NCBI RefSeq assembly: GCF_037975245.1
Contig: NC_092568.1
Span: 42,709,631-42,773,630, forward strand
Length of the DNA stretch: 64,000 bases
Direction: 5' to 3'
Source: Apostichopus japonicus
Taxonomy: Eukaryota; Echinodermata; Holothuroidea; Aspidochirotida; Stichopodidae
Both the position numbers and the translations under genes were made by a program. Positions 1 to 15,300 of the stretch are shown one piece after another; positions within the stretch are counted from its first letter, which is position 1; the number at the start of each line of letters is the position of its first letter. The notes beneath the pieces are model-generated. The model saw only the letters and a list, made by a program, of their open reading frames with translations, had not been told where the DNA came from and made no database searches.

Positions 1-115
1 TTCTACATTTGAGGCTACATTATTACATTGTTACAATGATTTATAGTCTTCTTTATGATGGTTCTACATTTGAAGCTACATTATTACATTGTTACATTGA
101 TTTATAGTCTTCTGT
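1..115. repeat. 61-bp tandem repeat, about 2 copies, cut by window edge
   Basis: Two near-identical copies begin at 1 and 62 and share the segment ttctacatttga(a/g)gctac. The repeat starts about 14 bp past the splice donor of exon e29, inside the next KNTC1 intron. It probably continues outside the window. Confidence 0.75.
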
Positions 116-128
116 CGTTGTCTCTCAC

Positions 129-336
129 CTGGTACTGTTGTAATTTCTCCTTTCCTCCTGCTCACTATACTCTGGTGTTGGTAAAGGGTGAAGATGAGTT
201 CATTAGGTGAGTTTACTTGTTGAAGATGATTCTCTTCTGCAAGGTTGTACTTGTATAGTGCCCTCTCTGTTGCTAAGAATCTGTATTTCTCTGAGAGATA
301 TTTCAGAGTGACTGAAGCTTTCTCCTTCTCTGGGCT
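129..336 (-). CDS. KNTC1: KNTC1 exon e29
   Basis: 208 bp. Acceptor TACAG at 337-341, donor GTGAGAGA after 129; enters in phase 0 and leaves with one base. The peptide ends with [14 protein letters not shown], matching human LIVSLYEHPSI, after a helical segment rich in Lys, Glu and Tyr. A GTAAAC inside the exon (about position 212) could pass for a donor, but the homology runs straight through it, so I kept the longer exon. Confidence 0.88.
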
Positions 337-3300
337 CTGTACAGTAACAAAGGTATGAATCCATATGAAGTACCACTCTAGTAGAGCTCTACAACAGTTT
401 CAAACTAGTTGAAATTGCTAAACAATGCTAACGAATGTACAAATGCATGTTAAATAAATAGAATGTACAGAAAGCAGAATGTACAGAAATCAGAATGTAC
501 AGAAAACAGAATGTACAGAAATCTTATGTGAAGGTTAAAGGTCATCATTATTGCCTCAAAATGTGGTATACTGGGCTCTACTAATAGAAAGAAGGGGGTT
601 AGGCCAGAATGTGGTATACTGGGCACTACCAATAGAAAGAATGGGGGTTGGGGAGAATGTGGTATACTGGGCTCTACTAATAGAAAGAAGGGGGTTAGGC
701 CAGAATGTGGTATACTGGGCACTACCAATAGAAAGAATGGGGGTTGGGGAGAATGTGGTATACTGGGCTCTACCAATAGAAAGAATGGGAGTTGGGGGAG
801 AATGTGGTATACTGGGCTCTACCAATAGAAAGAATGGGAGTTGGGGGAGAATGTGGTATACTGGGCTCTACCAATAGAAAGAATGGGAGTTGGGGGAGAA
901 TGTGGTATACTGGGCTCTACCAATAGAAAGAATGGGGGTTGGGGGAGGAGGCTCAAAGCCAAAGAGGAGCATTGTTAATTGGAAGATAATAGCAAATAAG
1001 TATTTGTCAAGTAAACCAACTTAAGTAGAGAAGATGTTTTAAAGGGCAATTATTGTAAGCAAATTTGAGGTGACTGCACATGTGCTGGATGGTTAGATTG
1101 AAAATCTAATACAACGTCATAAGTTGCTAGTTAATTTCCTTACCAATTTACACATTTCTCAAGACATTTATTACATGTGTACCATACTTACATTTTATAC
1201 GTTTCTCATGACATTAATTACATCATACAATACTTACATTTTCTTCACTAGTTTGAACCCATTTTTCAGCTAATAGGTTACACATTTTGAAAGCAACAAC
1301 TTTCTCAGGGCCTGCAATAAAAATGGAAAACCTTGAGATAATGCTGTCACAACTATGTTATACAATTCTATTAAAATTGTAATGTTATTGTTTCCCGTTA
1401 TGCAACAGATCAACAATTCTTACATTAACAAGAGACTCTGGAATACCCTGGTATTTTTCATTGCAGTAGAGAGTACAAATATCAGTTATGGTTCTCTTGT
1501 AATGGTTTAGTTTTAGTTAAGAGACCCAAGGATCAGGAAGCCTTACAGTAGTTTATTTGAGACCCTATCAGTGTTAGATCAGTTCAAACAGGATCATAGT
1601 TGTTATTATAGAGGATGTGCACATTTGCAGCAATAGTTTCTCTAATAAGGGACAACAATGATAAGTAAAACAGAAGAGACACATCGGCATTTATTGACAA
1701 GAAGGTATACAATGGATCTACATGTCTCTTGATTAACCTGCATGTTGAATTGATTAACAGAGTACTACAGAGTACAAAGTTGAATTGATTAACAGGTGTA
1801 CAGTGACAGAGTAGATTGACCAAGGATGTAGTTGAGATCTTTAGACATCTTGATTAACCTGCATGTTGATACTTAAACACATCTATCTTCCATCGCACAA
1901 TGAACAAAATGACAGTAACTAATGTATTCTGTTGATATATTCAAGACTGAGAATTTAAAGAGGATTGATATGCAACATTTTCTGTTGCTTTGTCAACAAT
2001 CCTTTATTGGCTAATGTAACCATGGTGATCTACCTTTTGGAATGTCTTTTGCCACCAGTCTTGCAGTCGCTACGGCCATTTGAAGATTCTCCACCTGGAG
2101 AAGAAGATTCTGAACAGAATCTAGCATCTTGAGGTAAACTGAGCTCTTTCCTCTTTCTGAAAGGAAGTATTGCAGACAAAATCAGAACCTGATGAACACA
2201 TCATAGATTAACACAAAACAATGGAAGAGTTGACAGGACCTGATGAACACATCATAGATTAACACAAAACAATGGGAGAGAGTTGACAGGACCTGATGAA
2301 CACATCATAGATTAACACAAAACAATGGGAGAGTTGACAGGACCTGATGAACACATCATAGATTAACACAAAACAATGGAAGAGTTGACAGGACCTGATG
2401 AACACATCATAGATTAACACAAAACAATGGAAGAGTTGACAGGACCTGATGAACACATCATAGATTAACACAAAACAATGGGAGAGTTGACAGGACCTGA
2501 TGAACACATCATAGATTACCACAAAACAATGGAAGAGTTGACAGGACCTGATGAACACATCATAGATTAATACAAAACAATGGAAGAGTTGACAGGACCT
2601 GATGAACACATCATAGATTAACACAAAACAATGGAAGAGTTGACAGGACCTGATGAACACATCATAGATTAACACAAAACAATGGAAGAGTTGACAGGAC
2701 CTGATGAACACATCATAGATTAACACAAAACAATGGAAGAGTTGACAGGACCTGGTGAACACATCATAGATTAACACAAAACAATGGGAGAGTTGACAGG
2801 ACCTGATGAACACATCATAGATTAACACAAAACAATGGGAGAGTTGACAGGACCTGATGAACACATCATAGATTAACACAAAACAATGGAAGAGTTGACA
2901 GGACCTGATGAACACATCATAGATTAACACAAAACAATGGAAGAGTTGACAGGACCTGATGAACACATCATAGATTAACACAAAACAATGGAAGAGTTGA
3001 CAGGACCTGATGAACACATCATAGATTAACACAAAACAATGGGAGAGTTGACAGGACCTGATGAACACATCATAGATTAACACAAAACAATGGAAGAGTT
3101 GACAGGACCTGATGAACACATCATAGATTAACACAAAACAATGGAAGAGTTGACAGGACCTGATGAACACATCATAGATTAACACAAAACAATGGAAGAG
3201 TTGACAGGACCTGATGAACACATCATAGATTAACACAAAACAATGGAAGAGTTGACAGGACCTGATGAACACATCATAGATTAACACAAAACAATGGAAG

Positions 3301-6300
3301 AGTTGACAGGACCTGATGAACACATCATAGATTAACACAAAACAATGGGAGAGTTGACAGGACCTGATGAACACATCATAGATTAACACAAAACAATGGA
3401 AGAGTTGACAGGACCTGATGAACACATCATAGATTAACACAAAACAATGGAAGAGTTGACAGGACCTGATGAACACATCATAGATTAACACAAAACAATG
3501 GGAGAGTTGACAGGATCTGATGAACACATCATAGATTAACACAAAACAATGGAAGAGTTGACAGGACCTGATGAACACATCATAGATTAACACAAAACAA
3601 TGGAAGAGTTGACAGGACCTGATGAACACATCATAGATTAACACAAAACAATGGAAGAGTTGACAGGACCTGATGAACACATCATAGATTAACACAAAAC
3701 AATGGAAGAGTTGACAGGACCTGGTGAACACATCATAGATTAACACAAAACAATGGGAGAGTTGACAGGACCTGATGAACACATCATAGATTAACACAAA
3801 ACAATGGAAGAGTTGACAGGACCTGATGAACACATCATAGATTAACACAAAACAATGGAAGAGTTGACAGGACCTGATGAACACATCATAGATTAACACA
3901 AAACAATGGAAGAGTTGACAGGACCTGATGAACACATCATAGATTAACACAAAACAATGGAAGAGTTGACAGGACCTGATGAACACATCATAGATTAACA
4001 CAAAACAATGGAAGAGTTGACAGGACCTGATGAACACATCATAGATTAACACAAAACAATGGGAGAGTTGACAGGACCTGATGAACACATCATAGATTAA
4101 CACAAAACAATGGAAGAGTTGACAGGACCTGATGAACACATCATAGATTAACACAAAACAATGGAAGAGTTGACAGGACCTGATGAACACATCATAGATT
4201 AACACAAAACAATGGGAGAGTTGACAGGACCTGATGAACACATCATAGATTAACACAAAACAATGGGAGAGTTGACAGGACCTGATGAACACATCATAGA
4301 TTAACACGAAACAATGGGAGAGTTGACAGGACCTGATGAACACATCATAGATTAACACAAAACAATGGAAGAGTTGACAGGACCTGATGAACACATCATA
4401 GATTAACACAAAACAATGGGAGAGTTGACAGGACCTGATGAACACATCATAGATTAACACAAAACAATGGGAGAGTTGACAGGACCTGACACTTTTACAG
4501 GAATCAACATGAATAGCTATGGTATCATAACAACATCATGGCAACATGAATAGCTATGGTATCATAACAACATCATGGCAACATGAATAGCTATGGTATC
4601 ATAACAACATGAATAGCTACTGTATGGTATCATAACAACATCATGGCAACATGAATAGCTATGGTATCATAACAACATGAATAGCTACTGTATGGTATCA
4701 TAACAACATCATGGCAACATGAATAGCTATGGTATCATAACAACATCATGGCAACATGAATAGCTATGGTATCATAACAACATCATGGCAACATGAATAG
4801 CTATGGTATCATAACAACATCATGGCAACATGAATAGCTATGGTATCATAACAACATGAATAGCTATGGTATCATAACAACATCTTGGCAACATGAATAG
4901 CTATGGTATCATAACAACATCATGGCAACATGAATAGCTATGGTATCATAACAACATCATGGCAACATGAATAGCTATGGTATCATAACAACATCATGGC
5001 GACATGAAGAGCTATGGTATCATAACAACATCATGGCAACATGAATAGCTATGGTATCATAACAACATCACGGCAACATGAATAGCTATGGTATCATAAC
5101 AACATCATGGCAACATGAATAGCTATGGTATCATAACAACATCATGGCAACATGAATAGCTATGGTATCATAACAACATCATGGCAACATGAATAGCTAT
5201 GGTATCATAACAACATCATGGCAACATGAATAGCTATGGTATCATAACAACATCACAGCAACATGAATAGCTATGGTATCATAACAACATCATGGCAACA
5301 TGAATAGCTATGGTATCATAACAACATCATGGCAACATGAATAGCTATGGTATCATAACAACATCATGGCAACATGAATAGCTATGGTATCATAACAACA
5401 TCATGGCAAAATTTTTTTTTAAAAAAACTAAAAAAAATTATGTAGAAAACCAAAGCAATAACAAATTGATGAGATTGAAGTATAAAGGAAAATAACAAAT
5501 TGATGAGATTGAAGTATAAAGGAAAATAACAAATTGATGAGATTGAAGTATAAAGGAAAATAACAAATTGATGAGATTGAAGTATAAAGGAAAATAACAA
5601 ATTGATGAGATTGAAGTATAAAGGAATATAAGAAATTGATGAGATTGAGGTATAAAGGAAAATAACAAATTGATGAGATTGAGGTATAAAGGAAAATAAC
5701 AAATTGATGAGATTGAAGTATAAAGGAAAATAACAAATTGATGAGATTGAAGTATGAAGGAAAATAACAAATTGATGAGATTGAAGTATAAAGGAAAATA
5801 ACAAATTGATGAGATTGAGGTATAAAGGAAAATAACAAATTGATGAGATTGAGGTATAAAGGAAAATAACAAATTGATGAGATTGAAGTATGAAGGAAAA
5901 TAACAAATTGATGAGATTGAAGTATAAAGGAAAATAACAAATTGATGAGATTGAAGTATGAAGGAAAATAACAAATTGATGAGATTGAAGTATAAAGGAA
6001 TATAACAAATTGATGAGATTGAAGTATAAAGGAAAATAACAAATTGATGAGATTGAGGTATAAAGGAAAATAACAAATTGATGAGATTGAGGTATAAAGG
6101 AAAATAACAAATTGATGAGATTGAAGTATAAAGGAAAATAACAAATTGATGAGATTGAAGTATGAAGGAAAATAACAAATTGATGAGATTGAAGTATGAA
6201 GGAAAATAACAAATTGATGAGATTGAAGTATAAAGGAAAATAACAAATTGATGAGATTGAGGTATAAAGGAAAATAACAAAGAAGGAAACAGAGTAGAAC

Positions 6301-9300
6301 ATAGAAAAAAACAAAAATTGTGACCAAAAGAAAAGTCATGAAAAGTGTAATGAAGTATGGTAATGGTGTATTCCTATACTACTTGATAGGACTCCATGCG
6401 AGCCTATTATAAGATCAGTTATCACTGGACTGTGTTACAACCTTGAATCCAATATATTTGTAAGATAAAGACTATGGGTGTACAGTGACAGAGTAGATTG
6501 ACCAAGGATGTAATTGAGATCTTTAGACATCTCTTAACTTGAGAGTGTTTCTGTGTAGTCAGGTGAATACATACCTAGCTTCTGACTTGGATTCATGGAG
6601 TTGTCCTTGGTTTCATGGAGGATGTTATGAATAGTTGTAACATAAACTTGATCACTTGGAAGCTGTTAAAAAAAGAGTGGAAAAAAGTACTGTATGAATA
6701 CATCACATGTATGCCATATTATTTAATTTTCAATTTTAACTGATAAATATGTTGTCTTAATTTATAATATTTTTCATGTTGAATTATCATATCAAGGTTT
6801 AATCAAACTCAAATTTGTCATCACAAAAGTGCAATAAGAAGATATCAAACCAATAACAAAGACCAATAATTTGGATAACAAAGTAGTAACTGCTTTCATG
6901 ACATTAATTGCAGTGAAATGATTCAGAGAAACTATAAAACTATTCACCTGTAATAAATGTATGACTGGTAGTAGTTGGTCAATTGTCTTGTCTGTTAGTT
7001 CCTTGGCTGGCAAAGTAAAGCATCAAGTTAAAACAATATCATGATTAATAGTTAACCAAATAATTAAATGTACTTGTAGAAACCTATAAAACTGATCATT
7101 TACTTTTGTAAATATCACTTTTATTCTGCTAATGATCATTCTTTGCGATTTTGGACAATACTTATATCCAAGATTCTTATTAGTAAGATCAGTTTCTATT
7201 GGTTTTACTATTCTCTCAAAATTAAAATGATATCATTAGTCAGATAAGGTAAATACAAATAATAATTACATTACTGGTGTTAACATAATTTTTTGTCTTA
7301 AAAGAGTAAGGAACATTTAGCCAGAAGAGAACTTGAAGGATAGAGCTCATGATTACAAGTCCTGTTCTCTATAACTGAGCTATCCAGCCCTTAGTTGATA
7401 TCAATAACTAAATAACCACTTCTTTTGTTTAAGGGTGACAGTCAGAAGGCACAGTGTTCTGCAAACTGCATGACCAAGGATCACATCTCACTTTCATTTG
7501 ATACATCCAAGAAAAAGCAGTTGGGAAGTTATTTTGCTTAAAGGAGCATCTTTAATACTTAATTACTGAGTCTGACTCAAACTATTCTTTAAGGCGTGGC
7601 GAGAATTCACGCAGGGTGTTTTAGTTCACACAGGTTTATCACAGGGATCATGTCTTCACTTCTGTTGCTGTTTTTGTGGTGTTAGCCTGCATGCTCTTGT
7701 CTTCTCCTGTTGTTTATTTATATAGAAGGAATACTTAAGCATGTATATTAATTAAATGTTCAACCTGTTAAGCCTATATTAGTTATATGATGTGTATCGT
7801 GTATTGGTGGTGATATTTGGGCTATCCTATATTAGTTATATGATGTGTATCGTGTATTGGTGGTGATATTTGGGCTAGCCTATATTAGTTACATGATGTG
7901 TATCCTGTATTGGTGGTGATATTTGGGCTATCCTATATTAGTTATATGTGTATCCTGTATTGGTGGTGATATTTGGGCTATCCTATATTAGTGATATGAT
8001 GTGTATCGTGTATTGGTGGTGATATTTGGGCTATCCTATATTAGTTATATGATGTGTATCCTGTATTGGTGGTGATATTTGGGCTATCCTTTATTAGTCA
8101 GGGTCAGGGTATGTTTGCCAGGTGCTAAAATCCAGGATGTCAGTATTAAAAAGGGTTAACAAAATCGTGTCAGATGAGGAGGTGGTTGTGGTCCAGTTAG
8201 GCACCAATAATGTGCAGAAGGAGTCACAAAACATTATTCAGTCTAGGTACCACGAATTGATGTGTCGACTAGCATCAACTCGGGCTAAAGTTGTCATATG
8301 TAGTTTGTTGCCAAGATTTGACAAAAAGGTTCTGTCAGAAATGATTGTAACTTTGAATGGTTTATTGTATAGTCTGTGTGCCGACTTCGGCTTCACATTT
8401 GTTGACATGTGGTCATCTTTCCAGGGTAGAAGGGATTTGTTCGCCAGGGATGGTTTGCACTAATAACTAATACTGGGGCCTCGTTGTTTGGTAGGATGGT
8501 GAATTACTCTGTTAAACAGCTATGTTTAAACTAAATTGGGGGGCGATGAGGTCAGGAATAATTTTGGATAAAGATTGTGTTCCTAGTGGAGGCGAATATA
8601 GGCGTTTTGGAAGCAAGAAAAGTGATAGTCATAGTTCTAACTTTAGGAGGCATTCTAAGGTACATAGTTTCAGGGATAAGCTGAAGATTGTCTTTACCAA
8701 TGCTAGAAGTATTCGTAAAAATTTCACTGAATTTACTGTGCTTCTTGAGGATCTGAAACCGGATGTGTTTGGTATCACCGAATCTTGGTTAAGGGAGGAC
8801 ATTGATAGTGCTGAGGTTTCTCACCCGGGGTATGTTGTGTACCGTCAGGACAGAAGGGATACTCATAATGGGATTGGTGGGGGAGTGTTACTGTATGTTA
8901 GGGATGACATTGTTAAGTGTTGAGAAATCTCAGTTGCAAGGGGCTTTTGTTAATTCTGTCTGGTGCGAGTTGTCCACAAACAACTCCAAGAGGTCCAGGG
9001 ACGTTATCACTGTGGGTGTTGTTTACCGCTCTCCCAACAGCAGCGATGATAATGATGTCGTGCTGTTTGATTCAATTAGAAAGGCTGCTAAAGGTGATGT
9101 TGTTATAATGGGCGACTTTAATTTTCCTGAAATTAATTGGATAGATGGTTCTAGTAGTAGGAAGGGTAGTAATTTTCTAGATGTTGTGCAAGATTGCTTT
9201 TTACATCAACATGTAACTTTCCCTACTAGGGGGGATAACATCCTGGATCTTGTTTTGAGTTCTAATCCAAGCAATATTGTTGATTTGACGGGTCTAGGAA

Positions 9301-12300
9301 AACTAGGAACTAGTGATCATGATATACTAGCTTTTGATGTTGTTTGCAAAGTTGTAAATTCTGTTAGCAATGAAAAAGTCCCTGATTTTTCGAGATCAGA
9401 TACAGAGGCAATTGAAACTTTACTAAAGGGTACAGATTGGATTAATTTGTTTAGAGATATGAGTGCTTCTCAGTCTTGGATTTGTTTTGCTGATAAATTA
9501 AAGTTTATTATGGAAAATCATGTTCCGTGGAAGAATCGTCGTCGTAAAAGCAGTATGCCTCACTGGATGAATAAGAAAGTTAGATGTGCAATTAGGCAAA
9601 AACGTAGAATGTGGAAGTTGTTTAGGAGGACTAAATCTGAATCTCTTTTGGCCAAGTTTAAAATTCATCAGCTGAAGGTAGAATGCTTAGTCTCTGATGC
9701 AAAACTGAATTTCGAAAAAAGCATTGCCCTAAAAATTAAGGATAACCCAAAGGCCTTCTTTTCTTATGTCAGGTCAAAGCAGAAAGTTAAATATGCAATT
9801 GTTTCTCTTAGGGCACCACAGGCTGATAATATAGTTACTGATAGTCAGGAACTTGCAGATCTTTTGAACTATTTTGAACTATTTTGTGTCGGTTTTCACA
9901 AGGGAAGATGCAAGTAGTATTACAGATTTTCAGGGGAGCAGTGATAGGCCTAAACTGGATACGGTCTTATTTTCGGATGAGGTTGTCTTAAATGAGCTGC
10001 TTCGTCTAAATGTCTCTAAAGCTTCTGGACCGGATGCAATCCATCCGTATTTGAAGACTTTTGCACACCATTTCTGCGTTCCACTCTCGTTGGTTTTTAG
10101 TAAATTTATGGATGAAGGTTATGTTCCTAGGGACTGGAGATGTGCTAATATTACCCCAATTTTCAAGAAGGGTGATAAGTCTAAGCCCTGTAATTATAGG
10201 CCCGTTAGTCTCACTAGTGTAGTTTGTAAGGTCATGGAGTCTATTGTTAAAAGGTCTATGGTCTGTCACTTCAGCAGTCAGTCTTTGATCAGAGAGTCTC
10301 AACATGGCTTTTGTCAAAAAAGGTCTTGTCTCACTAATATCCTTGAGTTTATGGAAGATGTAACAAGTTCACTAAATAGGCAGAGGTCTGTAGATGTTGT
10401 GTTCCTGGATTTCCAGAAGGCCTTTGATACAGTTCCCCACCAGCGTCTTTTACTTAGGCTGAAGAGCATGGGTGTCATAGGGAATTTACTGTCTTGGATC
10501 GAGAATTGGCTTGGTAATAGGGAACAGAGGGTGGTAATTAAAGGCTGTGCTTCTTCTTGGCAGAACGTTACTAGTGGGGTTCCACAAGGGTCTGTATTAG
10601 GTCCCTTGTTGTTTGTTGCCTATATAAATGACATCGACGGAGATATTTTGTGTAAAGCTAAGAAGTTTGCTGATGACAGCAAATTGTATTCTGAGGTCTC
10701 TTCCAAAAGCGATTCTGAGAAATTTCAAGCAGATTTGGATAAGATTTTTTCCTGGTCTCAGGGATGGCAAATGCTTTTCAATATTGATAAATGTAAGGTA
10801 ATGCACATTGGTAGTAGTAACCAAAAGTTTACATACAATCTTAATGGTGTGGAGTTACAGGAGGTCTCTGTTGAAAGAGACCTAGGTATCTACATTGACT
10901 CATCTCTGCAACCTTCTAAACATTGTCTTGAAGCTGCTAAAAGAGGTAATAGGGTTTTAGGTATGATCAAGAGGAACTTCAGTTTTCTGAAAGAGGACAT
11001 CGTAGTTAGGCTTTATAAGCAGTTGGTTAGGCCTCATCTGGAGTATGCTGTGCAGGCTTGGAACCCTTATTTTGCTAAGGATAAGGAAGTACTTGAAAAG
11101 GTCCAGAGGAGGGCTACTAGGATGATTAGTTCCTTAAAGAGGGTTCCTTATTATAGGCGGTTACGACTGTTAAATCTCACCACACTGGAGCTTAGGAGGT
11201 TACGTGGGGACTTGATCCAGGTTTTCAAGATTGTGTATGGTTTTGACAATTTATCCTTTACCGACTTTTTCTTGTTTGCTAACAGTAGTCGTACTAGAGG
11301 TCATTGTCTTAAACTCCAAAAGTCACATAGTAGGATTAATATTCGGCATAACTTTTTTTCTAATAGGGTTGTGAATGAGTGGAATGGTTTGCCTGAGAAA
11401 GTTGTGCTTGCAAGTAGTGTCAATGGGTTTAAGAATGCTTTGGACAAGCACTTTAAGCATTGTAATCGGGTCTGAGTGTTTGTATCTTCAATTTTTTTTT
11501 CTCTCTCTATAGGGTCCTTGATGGGGACTAAAGTGTCCCTCCTGATCCTTTTTTCTACTAAACTAAACTAAACTAAACTTAGTTATATGTGTATCCTGTA
11601 TTGGTGGTGATATTTGGGCTATCCTATTTTAGTTATATGATGTGTATCCTGTATTGGTGATATTTGGGCTATCCTATATTAGTTATATGATGTGTATGGT
11701 GTATTGGTGGTGATATTTGGGCTATCCTATATTAGTGATATGATGTGTATCGTGTATTGGTGGTGATATTTGGGCTATCCTATATTAGTTATGATGTGTA
11801 TCGTGTACTGGTGGTGATATTTGGGCTATCCTATATTATTTATATGATGTGTATCCTGTATTGGTGGTGATATTTGGGCTATCCTATATTAGTGATATGA
11901 TGTGTATCGTGTATTGGTGGTGATATTTGGGCTATCCTATATTAGTTATATGATGTGTATCCTGTATTGGTGGTGATTTTTGGGCTATCCTATATTAGTG
12001 ATATGATGTGTATCCTGTATTGGTGGTGATATTTGGGCTATCCTATATTAGTTATATGATGTGTATCCTGTATTGGTGGTGATATTTGGGCTATCCTATA
12101 TTAGTTATATGATGTGTATCCTGTATTGGTGGTGATATTTGGGCTATCCTATATTAGCTATATGATGTGCATCCTGTATTGGTGATATTTGGGCTATCCT
12201 ATATTAGTTATACGATGTGTATAGTGTATTGGTGGTGATATTTGGGCTATCCTATATTAATGATATGATGTGTATCCTGTCATGGTGGTGATATTTGGGC

Positions 12301-15300
12301 TATCCTATATTAGTTATATGATGTGTATCCTGTATTGGTGGTGATATTTGGGCTATCCTATATTAGTTATATGATGTGCATCCTGTATTGGTGGTGATAT
12401 TTGGGCTAGTTTGGCCAGTGTATGCTCATGCTTTTACTTCCTTCCTTGGGTCAGGATTTTGCCTATTTTCGTAACGGTGCATTAACAACTTAAATTTGAT
12501 TTGAAGGTGTGGCTATTGGGTCAGTATTCATGTATTAAATATCGTAGTGGTCCTGTCTTTCATGTTGTTACCTCGCTATTTCCTCTGTGACAGATACCCC
12601 AGAATAATGATGTAAACCCCCAAAAAACAAGCAACCACAGAAAACCAGCCAACCACTAGAAAACCCAGCAACTGCACTTAACTCAGAAAACCTTTGTCCT
12701 GTTATTGTCTGTGTGCCAAGTTCTACCCCTTAACAATTTGTTTTTGTCTATGCAAATGTTTAATAGTAATTTTATGGTTTCGTCATGGTACATGTTTGTT
12801 TTGTTTTTCCAAGGTATTTAAGCTTACTCCGTCTGTTGATATTGTATTTGTTTGGGTGCCTCCTCTAACGTATCATTTCACCTGGCTTTTGTTATGTCTT
12901 CCGGTCTCTACGTTGGTTATCATAGCTTCGTAATATATCATTTTACGTCACTTATATTATATCTCCCGGTATTTACATTGTTTTTATCATAGCTTCGTAA
13001 TGTATCATTTTACGTCACTTATATTATATCTTCCGGTATTTATATTGTTGTTTTAATAGCTTTGTAATGTATCATTTTACGTCACTTATATTATATCTTC
13101 CGGTATTTACATTGTTTTTAATAGCTTCGTAATGTACAATTTAACGTCACTTATAGTATATCGTCAGGTATTTACATTGTTGTTTTAATAGCTTCGTAAT
13201 GTATCATTTTACGTCACTTATATTATATCTTCCGGTATTTACATTGTTGTTTTAATAGCTTCGTAATGTATCATTTTACGTCACTTATATTATATCTCCC
13301 GGTATTAACATTGTTGTTTTAATAGCTTCGTAATGTATCATTTTACCTCAATTATATTATATCTTCCTGTATTTACATTGTTGTTATAATAGCTTCGTAA
13401 TGTATAATTTTACGTCACTTATATTATATCTTCCGGTATTTACATTGTTGTTATCATAGCTTCGTAATGTATCATTTTACGTCACTTATATTATATCTTC
13501 CGGTATTTACATTGTTTTAATAGCTTTGTAATGTATCATTTTACGTCACTTATATTATATCTTCCTGTATTTACATTGTTGTTTTAATAGCTTCGTAATG
13601 TATCATTTTACGTCACTTATATTATATCTTCCTGTATTTACATTGTTTTAATAGCTTCGTAATGTATCATTTTACGTCACTTATATTATATCTTCCTGTA
13701 TTTACATTGTTGTTTTAATAGCTTCGTAATGTATCATTTAACGTCACTTATATTATATCTTCCTGTATTTACATTGTTTTAATAGCTTCGTAATGTATCA
13801 TTTTACGTCACTTATAGTACATCGTCAGGTATTTACATTGTTGTTTTAATAGCTTCGTAATGTATCATTTTACGTCACTTATATTATATCTTCCGGTATT
13901 TACATTGTTGTTTTAATAGCTTCGTAATGTATCATTTTACGTCACTTATATTATATCTCCCGGTATTTACATTGTTGTTTTAATAGCTTCGTAATGTATC
14001 ATTTTACCTCATTTATATTATATCTTCCTGTATTTACATTGTTGTTATAATAGCTTCGTAATGTATCATTTTACGTCACTTATATTATATCTTCCTGTAT
14101 TTACATTGTTGTTATAGCTTCGTAATGTATCATTTTACGTCACTTATATTATATCTTCCTGTATTTACATTGTTTTAATAGCTTCGTAATGTATCATTTT
14201 ACGTCACTTATATTATATCTTCCTGTATTTACATTGTTGTTTTAATAGCTTCGTAATGTATCATTTTACCTCAATTATATTATATCTTCCTGTATTTACA
14301 TTGTTGTTTTAATAGCTTCGTAATGTATCATTTTACGTCACTTATATTATATCTTCCTGTATTTACATTGTTGTTATAATAGCTTCGTAATGTATCATTT
14401 TACGTCACTTATATTATATCTTCCGGTATTTACATTGTTGTTATCATAGCTTCGTAATGTATCATTTTACGTCACTTATATTATATCTTCCGGTATTTAC
14501 ATTGTTTTAATAGCTTTGTAATGTATCATTTTACGTCACTTATATTATATCTTCCTGTATTTACATTGTTGTTTTAATAGCTTCGTAATGTATCATTTTA
14601 CGTCACTTATATTATATCTTCCTGTATTTACATTGTTTTAATAGCTTCGTAATGTATCATTTTACGTCACTTATATTATATCTTCCTGTATTTACATTGT
14701 TGTTTTAATAGCTTCGTAATGTATCATTTTACGTCACTTATATTATATCTTCCTGTATTTACATTGTTTTAATAGCTTCGTAATGTATCATTTTACGTCA
14801 CTTATAGTACATCGTCAGGTATTTACATTGTTGTTTTAATAGCTTCGTAATGTATCATTTTACGTCACTTATATTATATCTTCCGGTATTTACATTGTTG
14901 TTTTAATAGCTTCGTAATGTATCATTTTACGTCACTTATATTATATCTCCCGGTATTTACATTGTTGTTTTAATAGCTTCGTAATGTATCATTTTACCTC
15001 ATTTATATTATATCTTCCTGTATTTACATTGTTGTTATAATAGCTTCGTAATGTATCATTTTACGTCACTTATATTATATCTTCCTGTATTTACATTGTT
15101 GTTATAGCTTCGTAATGTATCATTTTACGTCACTTATATTATATCTTCCTGTATTTACATTGTTTTAATAGCTTCGTAATGTATCATTTTACGTCACTTA
15201 TATTATATCTTCCTGTATTTACATTGTTGTTTTAATAGCTTCGTAATGTATCATTTTACCTCAATTATATTATATCTTCCTGTATTTACATTGTTGTTTT

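Larger units (their letters stand above)
8099..11578 (+). mobile_element. CR1-like non-LTR retrotransposon (LINE), 5'-truncated and frameshifted
   Basis: The element carries the tail of ORF1 (SGNH esterase-like), an ORF2 endonuclease and reverse transcriptase, and a 3' tail of ctaaa repeats at about 11556-11578. The flanks are both 53-bp array DNA. The short motif ttagt at 8094-8098 and again at 11579-11583 is a possible 5-bp target-site duplication. It starts inside ORF1, as expected for 5' truncation during target-primed reverse transcription. It lies antisense to KNTC1 in the e24-e25 intron. The CR1/L2-like assignment rests on the esterase ORF1 and on RT motifs [15 protein letters not shown] and FADD. 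Confidence 0.9.

Noticed and set aside
2259-4460. 733-residue open frame on the minus strand with 17-residue repeats
   Set aside because: The frame is open only because the 51-bp unit is a multiple of three. It lies in a KNTC1 intron, has no flanking coding sequence, and all units are homogenised at the DNA level including silent positions.
5382-6339. Three overlapping ORFs of 280-310 residues on the minus strand
   Set aside because: A 34-bp unit lacking stops on that strand cycles through all frames; the same peptide appears in each frame.
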